Below, piece by piece: positions 12,924 through 20,920 of a stretch of 20,926 nucleotides of DNA. Source of the stretch: DATKCA01 sp035544675. GTDB lineage: Bacteria > Acidobacteriota > Thermoanaerobaculia > Gp7-AA8. A model generated the notes under the pieces. That model saw only the letters and a list, made by a program, of their open reading frames with translations, was not told where the DNA came from and made no database searches. Position 1 is the first letter of the stretch. Every line of letters starts with the position of its first letter. The position numbers and the translations under genes are program-made. The DNA lies in the NCBI GenBank assembly GCA_035544675.1, contig DATKCA010000286.1, positions 1 to 20,926 on the forward strand, given 5' to 3'.

Positions 12924-15083
12924 ATGACCAAGGTCCGCCGCTATACGCTCAAGGCACCAGCGAAACCGGCCAGGACGTACCGCGTCCGGTACGAGGAGGA
13001 GCTCAACGCCGAGCAGCTCGAGGTGGTCTACGCCGGCCAGGGTCCGCTGCTCGTCATCGCCGGCGCCGGAAGCGGCAAGACGCGGGCGCTGACCTACCGC
13101 GTGTCGCGCCTGATCGAGGACGGCGTCGACCCCTCCGAGATTCTCCTCCTCACCTTCACCAACAAGGCCTCTCGCGAGATGCTCTCCCGCGTCGAGCAGC
13201 TCGTCACGATCGACACGCGCCGCATCTGGGGCGGCACGTTCCACTCCACCGGCAACCGCCTCCTCCGCCGCTACGCCGAGCCCCTCGGCTACCGCTCCAA
13301 CTTCTCCATCCTGGACGACGAGGACGCGAAGGAGATGATGGAGAGCGCCGTCTCGTCACTCGGGATCAAGACGCTCGAGAGGCGCTTCCCGAAGGGCGAC
13401 GTCCTGCTCGACATCTACTCGTACGTCATCAACACACGGACGCCGCTGGAGTTGCATCTGGAGGACAACTTCCCGCACTTCGGACTCTACAGGGAGGAGA
13501 TCGTCGACGTTTTCCGGCGATACAAGGACCGGAAGCGCGAAGCCAATGCCATGGACTTCGACGACCTCCTCATCAACTGGAAACTGCTGCTCGACGACCA
13601 TCCGGAAGTCTCCGAGGTGCTGAAGAGGAAGTTCCGGTATCTGCTGGTGGATGAGTATCAGGACACGAACAAGCTGCAGGCGGAGGTCGTCGACGCCATG
13701 GCGTCGGTACGGCGCAACGTCATGGTCGTGGGCGACGACGCGCAATCGATCTACTCGTTCCGCGGCGCCTCGTTCGAGAACATCCTGACGTTTCCGCTGC
13801 GCTTCCCCGACGCGCAGATCTTCAAGCTGGAGACGAACTACCGGTCCACGCGGCAGATCCTGCAGCTCGCCAACCACTCGATCTCGAACAACCGGTTTCA
13901 GTTCCGGAAGGAGCTCCTGGCGGTTCGCGGCGACGGTCCCGACCCGGCCGTGGTGGGAGTCGACGACGTGTTCGAGCAGGCCTCGTTCATCGCCCAGCGG
14001 ATCCTGGAACTGCGTGACGAGGGCGAGAAGCTGGGCGACATCGCCGTGCTGTACCGCTCGCATTACCAGTCGCTGGAGCTGCAGATGGAGCTATCGCGCC
14101 GGCTGATTCCGTACGAGATCCGATCCGGAGTGCGCTTCTTCGAGCAGGCGCACATCAAGGACGTGCTCTCGTACCTCAAGATCGTCACGAACGCGCGCGA
14201 CGAACTGGCCTGGAAACGGACGCTGAAGCTGTATCCGAAGATCGGCGAGAAGATTGCCGCGGAGGTGTGGTCGTCGATCAGCGCCGCGCAAAACCCGTTA
14301 GACCGGTTTCTGAGTGGAGCGCCGCCGACCTCGGCGGCACGCGCTGGCCAGAAGTCGATGGCGTCCCTGCGCGACATCCTCCGCCTGATCTCCGGCGAGG
14401 CCATGCTGCGCAATCCATCCGAGTCGATCCGGCTGGTCGTGGAGCGGGGCTACGCCGACTATGCGCGCGCGAAATTCGCGAACTCGCAGGCGCGCCTCGA
14501 CGACCTCGAGCAGCTCTCCCAGTACGCGCTCCGCTACGAGGACGTCGAGCAGTTCCTCGGTGAGGTCGCGCTGGCCAACCCGATGGCGGGCGAAGACGTC
14601 GCCGTGGTCGGTCCGGAGGACGAGAAGATCGTGCTGTCGTCCGTGCACCAGGCCAAAGGGCTGGAGTGGCGCACCGTATTCGTGATCTGGCTGGCCGACG
14701 GGCGATTCCCATCCCAGCGCGCGTTGCGCGTTCCCGGCGGCATCATTCGCATCGAGCCCGAGAAGATGAACGCCGCGTTTGAAGTCACGAAGATGCTGGA
14801 GGGGGCTGCCCTTCCCGCAAGGCGTCCGGAGGACGGTGGACCAGCCGCCGGGACGGCGGCGCTCCCTGATCGCGACTCTGTCGAATTCGTGATTCCCGGC
14901 GAGGAAGAAGAGCGCCGGCTCTTCTATGTAGCCGTCACGCGGGCCATGCAGGAGCTCTATCTCGTCTTCCCGGTGATGGCGCGAGATCGCGGCGGCATGG
15001 ACGTGCTCATGGAACCGTCGCGATTCGTTCGGGAACTGCCGGGCGACTGCTACGAGAAATGGGTGATCGGATCACCGGAATAA
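12924..15083 (+). CDS. UvrD/PcrA-type superfamily 1A DNA helicase
   Basis: 719 residues. An ATP-driven 3'-5' DNA helicase for repair or replication restart. Motifs in order: Q motif LNAEQ (27-31), Walker A AGAGSGKT (46-53), motif Ib TFHS (105-108), Walker B DEYQD (243-247), motif III GDDAQSIYSFRGA (270-282), motif IV NYRST (305-309), motif V HQAKGLEW (575-582) and motif VI VAVTRA (669-674). All key residues are present. Two palindromic repeats sit inside the frame, encoding GAPPTSAARAG (residues 465-475, in the 2B-like region) and GGPAAGTAALP (638-648). The second is part of a ~60-residue insertion between motifs V and VI, where UvrD and PcrA are much shorter. The chain ends soon after motif VI, without a clear C-terminal RNA-polymerase-binding domain. 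Its last 12 bp overlap the convergent barrel gene. Confidence 0.93.
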   Translation: MTKVRRYTLKAPAKPARTYRVRYEEELNAEQLEVVYAGQGPLLVIAGAGSGKTRALTYRVSRLIEDGVDPSEILLLTFTNKASREMLSRVEQLVTIDTRRIWGGTFHSTGNRLLRRYAEPLGYRSNFSILDDEDAKEMMESAVSSLGIKTLERRFPKGDVLLDIYSYVINTRTPLELHLEDNFPHFGLYREEIVDVFRRYKDRKREANAMDFDDLLINWKLLLDDHPEVSEVLKRKFRYLLVDEYQDTNKLQAEVVDAMASVRRNVMVVGDDAQSIYSFRGASFENILTFPLRFPDAQIFKLETNYRSTRQILQLANHSISNNRFQFRKELLAVRGDGPDPAVVGVDDVFEQASFIAQRILELRDEGEKLGDIAVLYRSHYQSLELQMELSRRLIPYEIRSGVRFFEQAHIKDVLSYLKIVTNARDELAWKRTLKLYPKIGEKIAAEVWSSISAAQNPLDRFLSGAPPTSAARAGQKSMASLRDILRLISGEAMLRNPSESIRLVVERGYADYARAKFANSQARLDDLEQLSQYALRYEDVEQFLGEVALANPMAGEDVAVVGPEDEKIVLSSVHQAKGLEWRTVFVIWLADGRFPSQRALRVPGGIIRIEPEKMNAAFEVTKMLEGAALPARRPEDGGPAAGTAALPDRDSVEFVIPGEEEERRLFYVAVTRAMQELYLVFPVMARDRGGMDVLMEPSRFVRELPGDCYEKWVIGSPE
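14314..14349 (+). repeat. Palindromic repeat inside helicase gene (copy 1)
   Basis: The shared 13-mer GTGGAGCGCCGCC starts the element. It contains the perfect 8-bp arms GCCGCCGA (14321-14328) and TCGGCGGC (14331-14338) and ends ACGCGCTGGCC. It is read in frame as Ser-Gly-Ala-Pro-Pro-Thr-Ser-Ala-Ala-Arg-Ala-Gly. Confidence 0.75.
14841..14866 (-). repeat. Palindromic repeat inside helicase gene (copy 2)
   Basis: On the minus strand it begins GGGAGCGCCGCC, one mismatch from the 13-mer of the other copies, and ends CGGCGGCTGG, like copy 1. The arms GCCGCCG (14844-14850) and CGGCGGC (14854-14860) pair perfectly. It is read in the opposite orientation to copy 1 and encodes Gly-Pro-Ala-Ala-Gly-Thr-Ala-Ala-Leu-Pro. 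Confidence 0.7.
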
Positions 15084-15911
15084 GAGGCGGCTCGACAGCA
15101 CGACTCGCAGTCCGTCGAGGCGCTCGACCAGCCCGAAGGTCTGCGTCGCCGAGAGCCGCATGCGCACGTCTTCCGTTACGAACCATTGCAGCATCAGACC
15201 GGCATCGTTTCCGCGGCTGGTCCTCTTGCTGAGGAAACTCCCTTCCTCTCTCGCCGAGGTGGCGATGCTGGAGCTGGCGGCCAGGAGAAGATCGATTCGC
15301 GGGGCAATTCTCCGTCCCGCGGCGATCTGAATCCACCCCTGACCGTATTGCGATTCCTCCGGCAAACGGGCGCGGGCGCCCACGAAACCGGCTCGCAGGT
15401 AGCCCGTCCAGGGCCGCACATCCTCACCCGCCGCGATCGCGTACGTCACCGAGAGGCGATCGGCTCCGTCGCTGATCGAGAGCACCGGGTCGTCCACCTT
15501 CGCGGTTCGCAGATAGCCGACGCGCAACGTGGCATCGCCCTGAAGGAAATCATGAGAGAGATCGACGAAGACCGCGGCCCCGGCGACGCCGCGGTTGCGC
15601 AACTCGCCGCTGCCCAGCGCCGGCGCATACTCGACGATGCGGTACGGAATCTCCGCCCCATAGGCCAGGCGCGCCGACGGAGCCCAGGAGACCCGAAGGT
15701 GCGCGGTCACGAACCGGAGGTCGCCCGGAATCCGCTGGGAGGGGCCCTCGCTGTGGTACGCGTCCGCGTCGAAACTCGATATCTCGAGCTCTGCCGACAT
15801 CGCTCGCGCCGGAAGCCGCTCGAGCGACGTGTTCGCCGTCAGCGGATCCGTCGCGGCGGGCGCCGCGAGCAGCAGCAAGGCCAGCCCTGAAAGCCAGTGC
15901 CGGCTCTGCAT
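15072..15911 (-). CDS. Predicted outer-membrane beta-barrel protein
   Basis: 279 residues, no named family recognised. A signal peptide (MQSRHWLSGLALLLLAAPAA) is followed by many alternating amphipathic strands: LRFVTAHLRVSWAP, LAYGAEIPYRIVEY, DATLRVGYLR, WTGYLRAGFVGARAR, GWIQIAAGRR, AGLMLQWFV, VRMRLSATQTFG. The final strand VVLSSRLLFR has an aromatic residue next to last, as in barrel proteins recognised by BamA. The strand count fits a barrel of about 12-14 strands. Its ATG overlaps the TGA of the upstream phosphatase gene (TGATG), so the two are an operon and translationally coupled. It may let a phosphorylated substrate or product through, which is inference from the pairing only. Confidence 0.75.
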   Translation of the reverse strand: MQSRHWLSGLALLLLAAPAATDPLTANTSLERLPARAMSAELEISSFDADAYHSEGPSQRIPGDLRFVTAHLRVSWAPSARLAYGAEIPYRIVEYAPALGSGELRNRGVAGAAVFVDLSHDFLQGDATLRVGYLRTAKVDDPVLSISDGADRLSVTYAIAAGEDVRPWTGYLRAGFVGARARLPEESQYGQGWIQIAAGRRIAPRIDLLLAASSSIATSAREEGSFLSKRTSRGNDAGLMLQWFVTEDVRMRLSATQTFGLVERLDGLRVVLSSRLLFR

Positions 15912-17032
15912 CAGCGCTTCAATTCCAGCGAATCGACCACGCTGCCGTCGAGGTCGTGGCTGGTGAGTCTGAGCCGTTCCCCGGCGATCGACACCAGGGT
16001 ATAGCCGTGACGATTCTTCACGAAGGCTGTGAACTTCTGCCTGCGAAAGTTGCTGAACCGCGCCCCGCCACCACCTTCGGTGATGTAGACCACGCCCTTG
16101 CAGCGCGGAACGCCGAAATCACAGATCGGGTGCGTCCGCTCGTAGAGGTGAGCATTCCCGGAGAAGACGATATCGACGCCGTATCGTTCGAAGAGCGGCC
16201 CGAGGATCATGCGGACGAAGGCATTCGACCGATCGGAGCTGTAGGGCGGCTGGTGGACATAGACGAACTTCCAGGTGGCCTCGCTCTCCTCGAGCTGCCG
16301 GCGCAGCCAGCCGTACTGCAGCGAGCCGGCGCCGAACGACGAGGTCTCGATGTCGACGCTGACGAAAAGCGCATGCCCGTGGCGGAAGGAGTAGAAGCGG
16401 CTCCCGGCGCTCGTGCCGCTCGAGGGAAGGACGAAGTTGCGCAGCAGAGGCGCGCCCCGCTCCGTGACCGTGTCGTGATTACCGAACGTCGGCAGCACCG
16501 CGGCCTGGCGGAGAAAGGGGGCGAAGGGCCGGAAGTACTCGTCGTCGTAGAGGTCATCCGATCCGGCCGGATAGACGACGTCGCCGGTGTGAATGGCGAA
16601 ATCGGGTTCCGCTTCGACCAGGCGCTCCGCGATCACGGCCGGAATGAACCGGCGATTGGTGTCGCCAATGACAGCGAACGTGAATTCCTGCTGCGACTCG
16701 TCGCGCGGGGAACGGAAGCGCGACTCCGGCGCCAGAGCCACACCACCCGAGAAGACGCGGTACCGGTAGAGCGCCCCGGGAACGAGTCCATCGAGCGTGA
16801 CGCGATGCTCGGTGAGCGCGTCGGTGCTCTGAAGCGTGGTCCACTCCTCGGAACCGTCGAGGGCATAGTCGACGCGCGAATCGGCGGGAACGTCCGTGCG
16901 CCAGGCAATGGCCACGGATCGGTCGTCCGGACGGCCGAGATACGGTCCGCGCGTGATCGTGACCGCCTGTGCCGAGGCGGTGAAAAGGGCCAGGACGATC
17001 GCCAACGCTGTACGACGCATGCTGCTGCTCAT
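15911..17032 (-). CDS. Exported purple-acid-phosphatase-like metallophosphoesterase
   Basis: 373 residues. Signal peptide (to about residue 23, TASAQA), an N-terminal fibronectin-III-like domain typical of purple acid phosphatases (about 24-108; SVAIAWRTD, YRYRVFSGG), then a calcineurin-like domain (about 115-340). Metal-site motifs: Asp124 in IGDTN, Asp151 and Tyr154 in TGDVVY, Asn185-His186 in GNHD, His260 in VYVHQPPY, and GNAHLYERTH (292-301). The Tyr154 supports the Fe-binding purple type. The last motif is normally GHxH; here Asn293 replaces its first His, leaving His295. Periplasmic phosphomonoesterase or diesterase; activity may be altered. The first ATG follows GGGGAG very closely, so the second ATG (17020) could also be the start. 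Confidence 0.85.
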   Translation of the reverse strand: MSSSMRRTALAIVLALFTASAQAVTITRGPYLGRPDDRSVAIAWRTDVPADSRVDYALDGSEEWTTLQSTDALTEHRVTLDGLVPGALYRYRVFSGGVALAPESRFRSPRDESQQEFTFAVIGDTNRRFIPAVIAERLVEAEPDFAIHTGDVVYPAGSDDLYDDEYFRPFAPFLRQAAVLPTFGNHDTVTERGAPLLRNFVLPSSGTSAGSRFYSFRHGHALFVSVDIETSSFGAGSLQYGWLRRQLEESEATWKFVYVHQPPYSSDRSNAFVRMILGPLFERYGVDIVFSGNAHLYERTHPICDFGVPRCKGVVYITEGGGGARFSNFRRQKFTAFVKNRHGYTLVSIAGERLRLTSHDLDGSVVDSLELKR

Positions 17033-17079
17033 TCTCCCCGACGACTGACGCCGGACGCCTTGTAGGATCAGAATATCCT

Positions 17080-17760
17080 ATGCACCTTCTATTGATCTCC
17101 AGCTCGAACGTCCATGGCTACGGCTACCTCGATCACGCCGAGCCCGACATCAAATCGTTCCTCGGTTCTGGCAGGAAGGCGGGCTTCGTCCCGTTCGCTC
17201 TTCGGGATCGCGAGGGCTACACCGCCAAAGTCCGTGAACGCCTAGGCCTGATGGGATACGAGGTGTCGCAGATTCAGGGGAAATCGGATCTCGACGGCAT
17301 CGACGCGATCTTCGTCGGTGGCGGAAACACCTGGCGGCTGCTCGACGAGTTGTACGAGCGGAAGATGCTCGACGCCATTCGAGATCGCGTGCGGAAGGGA
17401 CTCCCCTACATCGGATCGAGCGCCGGGACGAACATCGCCGCGCCGACGATCAAGACCACGAACGACATGCCCATCGTTCAGCCGCCCTCGTTCGACGCCC
17501 TCGGTCTCGTTCCGTTTCAGATCAATCCGCACTATCTCGATCCCGAACCGGACTCGAAGCACAAGGGCGAGACGCGGGAGGAGCGCATCCGCGAGTTCCT
17601 CGAGGAGAACACAACGCCGGTCGTCGGGCTGCGTGAAGGGACGATGCTGCGCGTGACCGACGGGAAGACCCTGCTGGTGGGCTTGCGCCCGGCGCGGATC
17701 TTCCGGCGCGGACAAGATCCGGTGGAGGTGGAGCCGGGGAACGTCATCCCGGGCCTTTAG
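17080..17760 (+). CDS. pepE: Dipeptidase E (alpha-aspartyl dipeptidase, S51)
   Basis: 226 residues, the usual PepE length (229 in Enterobacteria). It hydrolyses Asp-X dipeptides in the cytoplasm. Key motifs: VGGGNTWRLL (79-88), nucleophile Ser114 in IGSSAG (111-116), His151 in INPHYLDPEP (148-157) and Glu186 in GLREGT (183-188), matching the unusual Ser-His-Glu triad of PepE. The N-terminal LLLISSSNVHGYGYLDH is also typical. No signal peptide. A TAGGAT hexamer at 17063-17068 gives +1 near 17075, so the leader would be only ~5 nt. It is divergent from the phosphatase operon (47 bp gap) and is a second S51-fold gene in this window, with the serine intact. Confidence 0.92.
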   Translation: MHLLLISSSNVHGYGYLDHAEPDIKSFLGSGRKAGFVPFALRDREGYTAKVRERLGLMGYEVSQIQGKSDLDGIDAIFVGGGNTWRLLDELYERKMLDAIRDRVRKGLPYIGSSAGTNIAAPTIKTTNDMPIVQPPSFDALGLVPFQINPHYLDPEPDSKHKGETREERIREFLEENTTPVVGLREGTMLRVTDGKTLLVGLRPARIFRRGQDPVEVEPGNVIPGL

Positions 17761-17836
17761 CGAGGGATCCGGGAGGGTGGGCGGCGCGATCTCGTGCCCC
17801 CCGGCCACCCGGATTCCTCGCTACGCTCGGAATGAC
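17761..17836. repeat. Inverted repeat between convergent genes
   Basis: The left arm CGAGGGATCCGGGAGG (from 17761, directly after the pepE stop) pairs with the right arm CACCCGGATTCCTCG (ending 17820), with about 19 of 24 positions complementary and a ~12-nt loop. CTACGCTCGGAATGAC follows and ends at the stop of lptE (minus). GGATTCCTCGCTACGCTCGG-type repeats are, as I recall, widespread in environmental genomes. It may serve as a bidirectional terminator. Confidence 0.65.
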
Positions 17837-18369
17837 TAAAAGCCTTCCAGCAGGTTCGCCACCAGGCTCTCCGCGAACCGCACGGCGATCTCCCGGATGG
17901 CGCGGCTCTCCTGGTCGAACGCGTCGGTGGTCTGCAGGTTCACCTTGTAGTTCTCGACGAAACGGTACTGATCGTTCTTCCAGAGGACCTTGTCCTCGTT
18001 GCGGCGGTCCACGAGCTCGATGTTCGCGGTGATGGAGATCTGGTAGTCGGTTGCCCTCCCCTGCTCGAATCCGACGCCCACGAGGTTGAACGTGTCGATC
18101 GATCCGCGCAGGACGACGTGCGCCTCCTTCGGATCGCTCACCAGCCGCATCCGCCCCCGCGACACCAGCTCCTCGGCCACCGCCTGCGTGAATCGCTGCT
18201 CGATCTCCACGCGCGTGGTCCGGTTCACGAACGTCGGGATGTTGATGATGCGGATCGACGGGTCGAGCACGTTCCCGCGACCGACCAGGTTGTATCCGCA
18301 CCCGCTGACGAGCAGCAGCAGCGCCAATCCTGTGAGCCCCGGGCCCCGAGCGCCCTCTCGCCCTCTCAT
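17836..18369 (-). CDS. lptE: LPS-assembly lipoprotein LptE
   Basis: 177 residues. Lipoprotein signal with lipobox VSGC (Cys24), followed by the GYNLVGRG motif that opens LptE-family proteins (GYxLxG). The rest fits the family fold: IRIINIPTFVNRTTRVEIEQRFTQAVAEELVSRGR, SIDTFNLVG, then YQISITANIELVDRR and a C-terminal helix. LptE plugs the LptD barrel and helps insert LPS in the outer membrane. The start at 18369 overlaps the leuS stop by 4 bp (ATGA), which settles the start against a longer frame beginning at 18438. The leuS-lptE gene order is also that of E. coli. Confidence 0.9.
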   Translation of the reverse strand: MRGREGARGPGLTGLALLLLVSGCGYNLVGRGNVLDPSIRIINIPTFVNRTTRVEIEQRFTQAVAEELVSRGRMRLVSDPKEAHVVLRGSIDTFNLVGVGFEQGRATDYQISITANIELVDRRNEDKVLWKNDQYRFVENYKVNLQTTDAFDQESRAIREIAVRFAESLVANLLEGF

Positions 18370-20909
18370 CGCACCACCACGTTCACCAGCTTGCCGGGCA
18401 CGTAGATCGTCTTCACCACGGTCTTTCCCGCGACCCATGACTGCACTTTCTCATTCTTCTGCACTGCTGCCATGACCACATCCTCAGCCGGCGGATTCGG
18501 CACCTCGATCTGGCCGCGCAGCTTGCCGTTGACCTGCACGACGATCGTCACCACGTCCTCCTGCATCAGGGCCGGATCGGCGACGGGCCACTTTGACGTC
18601 AGCACGAACGGCTTCTCCCCGAACATTTCCCACATCTCCTCGGTCATGTGGGGAGCGAACGGATGGAGGAGCTTGAGCAGCACGAGGTAGGCCTCGCGCA
18701 ACCCGCCGGCATGCTCCAGGTGATCGCCGAGGAGGTTCGAGAACTCCATCAGCGAGGAGATGGCGGTGTTGAACTCGAACCGCTCGAAGCGCCGCGTCAC
18801 GCCGTCGATGGCCTGATGCATCTTTCTGAGCACGGCGGCAGGCGCCGGTGGAGCGCCGCCACTGGTGGCGCCGTCACGAATCTGGATGCCCATGTTCCAG
18901 ACCCGCACCAGGAACCGGTATGCCCCGACCACGCCCTCCTCGGACCACGGCGCCTCCTTCTCCGGCGGCGCGATGAACAGCGTGTAGACGCGCTGCGTGT
19001 CCGCGCCGTAGCGCGCGATCAGCTCGTCGGGAGGCACGACATTGAAGCGCGACTTCGACATCTTGCCGGTCTCCGGCACCAGCTCCAGGCCGCCGCGGTA
19101 CGGCTTGCCCGCGCGCCACTCCACCTCGCCGAGCGGAACCCATGAATTGCCCTGGGCCGGGTCGCGATAACCCTCTTTGGTGATCATTCCCTGGTTGAAG
19201 AGCCGCGTGAACGGCTCCTCCACGTCGACCAGGCCGAGGTCATGGAGAGCGCGGCAGATGAACCGGGCGTAGAGCAGGTGGAGGATGGCGTGCTCGATGC
19301 CGCCGATGTACTGATCCACCGGCAGCCAGGCGTTGGCCAGCTTGGAGTCGAAGATGCGGGTCGTATCGCGCGGCGAGAGGTATCGCGCGTAATACCACGA
19401 GGAATCGACGAACGTGTCCATCGTGTCGGTCTCGCGGCGTGCGGCCCCGCCGCACTTCGGGCACTTCGCGTTCACGAAGGCCTCGTGCTTCGCCAGAGGA
19501 TTGCCTTCGCGCCCGGTGAACGGCACATCGACCGGCAACTCGACCGGCAGCTCTTCTTCCGGCACCGGCACAAGTCCGCACCGGTCGCAGTACAGCATCG
19601 GAATCGGCGTGCCCCAGTAGCGCTGCCTCGAGATCAGCCAGTCGCGCAGTCGATACCGGACGGTCTTGTTCCCGATGCCGAGGCGCTCGACTTCGTCGCC
19701 GATGCGCTCGATGGCCGCGGGCGGTGTCAGCCCCGTGATCAGACCGGAGTCGACGATGCGCGCCGAGTCGTCCTTCGCCGTGAAGGCCTCGACCATCGAC
19801 AGCGGCCAGCCGGGCGGCGTCTCGTTCATGGCGATGACGATCCGGACCGCCAGGCCGTACTGCTTTGCGAACTCGAAGTCGCGCTGATCGTGCGCCGGCA
19901 CCGACATGATCGCGCCCGTGCCGTACTGCATGAGCACGAAGTTGCCCAGCCAGATCGGGATCTCCTCCTTCGTAAAGGGATTGATCGCGTACTTTCCGGT
20001 GAAACGCCCTTCCTTCCCCGTCTCCTGCCGCTCGAGATTGCTCTGATTACGCACCTCGGCGATCCACTTCTCGATCGCGGCGCGGTCGGGGTGGTCGCTG
20101 ATGAGCTTCGCGACATCAGGGTGCTCCGGCGCGAGGACCAGGAACGTCGCGCCGAAGATCGTGTCGGGCCGCGTGGTGAAGATCCGGATCGAGCGGCCCA
20201 GCACCGGGATCGGGAAGTCGATGTCGGCGCCGGCCGAGCGCCCGATCCAGTTGCGCTGCATCGTCTTCACCTTGTCCGGCCAGTGCTCCAGCGCATCGAG
20301 TCCGGCATCGAGCCGATCCGCGTAGTCGGTGATCTTGAAGAACCACTGCTCGAGATCGCGCTGCACCACTTCCGCGCCGCACCGCTCACAGCGGCCGTCG
20401 ATCACCTGCTCGTTCGCCAGCACCGTCTGATCCTGCGGGCACCAGTTCACCGGCGCTTTCCCGCGATAGGCGAGGCCGCGGCGGTAGAGCTGCAGGAACA
20501 GCCACTGGTTCCACCGGTAGTAGCCGGGGTGGCACGAGGCGATCTCCTTCGACCAGTCGTAGATGATTCCCCACCGCTCGAACTGCTTCTTCTCGCGGGC
20601 GATGTTGGAGAGCGTCCACTCGCGCGGATGGATCCCGCGCTTGATCGCCGCGTTCTCGGCCGGGAGGCCGAACGCGTCCCATCCCATCGGGTTGAGAGCG
20701 GCGCGCCCCTGCATCCTCAGATACCGGTAGAGCGCATCGCCGAGGATGTAGTTGCGTCCGTGTCCGACGTGGAGGTCGCCGGAGGGATACGGAAACATGT
20801 TCAGCATGTAGAACTTGTTTCCGGACGCGGTGACGCCGGTCTCCGCGACCCTCGCGTCAGCCCATTTCTGCTGCCACTTCTCTTCGATGTCCCCGGGGCG
20901 GTATTGCAT
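18366..20909 (-). CDS. leuS: Leucyl-tRNA synthetase
   Basis: 847 residues, complete. It charges tRNA-Leu with leucine. Class I signatures: HVGH (47-50) and KMSKS (616-620). The CP1 editing domain is present, with the threonine-rich TTRPDT (245-250) and MSVPAHDQRD (335-344). Zinc-ribbon-like cysteines occur at 157, 174 and 177 and at 441, 444, 483 and 486. WDAFGLPAENAAIKRG (77-92) is a standard LeuRS motif. Residues 681-692 (ATSGGAPPAPAA), just before the anticodon-binding domain, are encoded by a palindromic repeat and look like an inserted linker. lptE overlaps its stop codon. The ATG at 20909 is fixed by the TATACT -10-like hexamer at the window edge. Confidence 0.97.
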   Translation of the reverse strand: MQYRPGDIEEKWQQKWADARVAETGVTASGNKFYMLNMFPYPSGDLHVGHGRNYILGDALYRYLRMQGRAALNPMGWDAFGLPAENAAIKRGIHPREWTLSNIAREKKQFERWGIIYDWSKEIASCHPGYYRWNQWLFLQLYRRGLAYRGKAPVNWCPQDQTVLANEQVIDGRCERCGAEVVQRDLEQWFFKITDYADRLDAGLDALEHWPDKVKTMQRNWIGRSAGADIDFPIPVLGRSIRIFTTRPDTIFGATFLVLAPEHPDVAKLISDHPDRAAIEKWIAEVRNQSNLERQETGKEGRFTGKYAINPFTKEEIPIWLGNFVLMQYGTGAIMSVPAHDQRDFEFAKQYGLAVRIVIAMNETPPGWPLSMVEAFTAKDDSARIVDSGLITGLTPPAAIERIGDEVERLGIGNKTVRYRLRDWLISRQRYWGTPIPMLYCDRCGLVPVPEEELPVELPVDVPFTGREGNPLAKHEAFVNAKCPKCGGAARRETDTMDTFVDSSWYYARYLSPRDTTRIFDSKLANAWLPVDQYIGGIEHAILHLLYARFICRALHDLGLVDVEEPFTRLFNQGMITKEGYRDPAQGNSWVPLGEVEWRAGKPYRGGLELVPETGKMSKSRFNVVPPDELIARYGADTQRVYTLFIAPPEKEAPWSEEGVVGAYRFLVRVWNMGIQIRDGATSGGAPPAPAAVLRKMHQAIDGVTRRFERFEFNTAISSLMEFSNLLGDHLEHAGGLREAYLVLLKLLHPFAPHMTEEMWEMFGEKPFVLTSKWPVADPALMQEDVVTIVVQVNGKLRGQIEVPNPPAEDVVMAAVQKNEKVQSWVAGKTVVKTIYVPGKLVNVVVR
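18848..18873 (+). repeat. Palindromic repeat inside leuS
   Basis: GTGGAGCGCCGCC (18848-18860, exact match to 14314 and to 2314 reversed) is followed by ACTGGTGGCGCCG. CGCCAC (18857-18862) pairs with GTGGCG (18865-18870). It runs opposite to leuS transcription and adds Thr-Ser-Gly-Gly-Ala-Pro-Pro. Confidence 0.65.
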
Positions 20910-20920
20910 ATGAGGCGCGC

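Noticed and set aside
14314..18873. CRISPR-like array from the recurring 13-mer
   Set aside because: Copies are kilobases apart, in both orientations and inside genes; there are no regular spacers and no cas genes.
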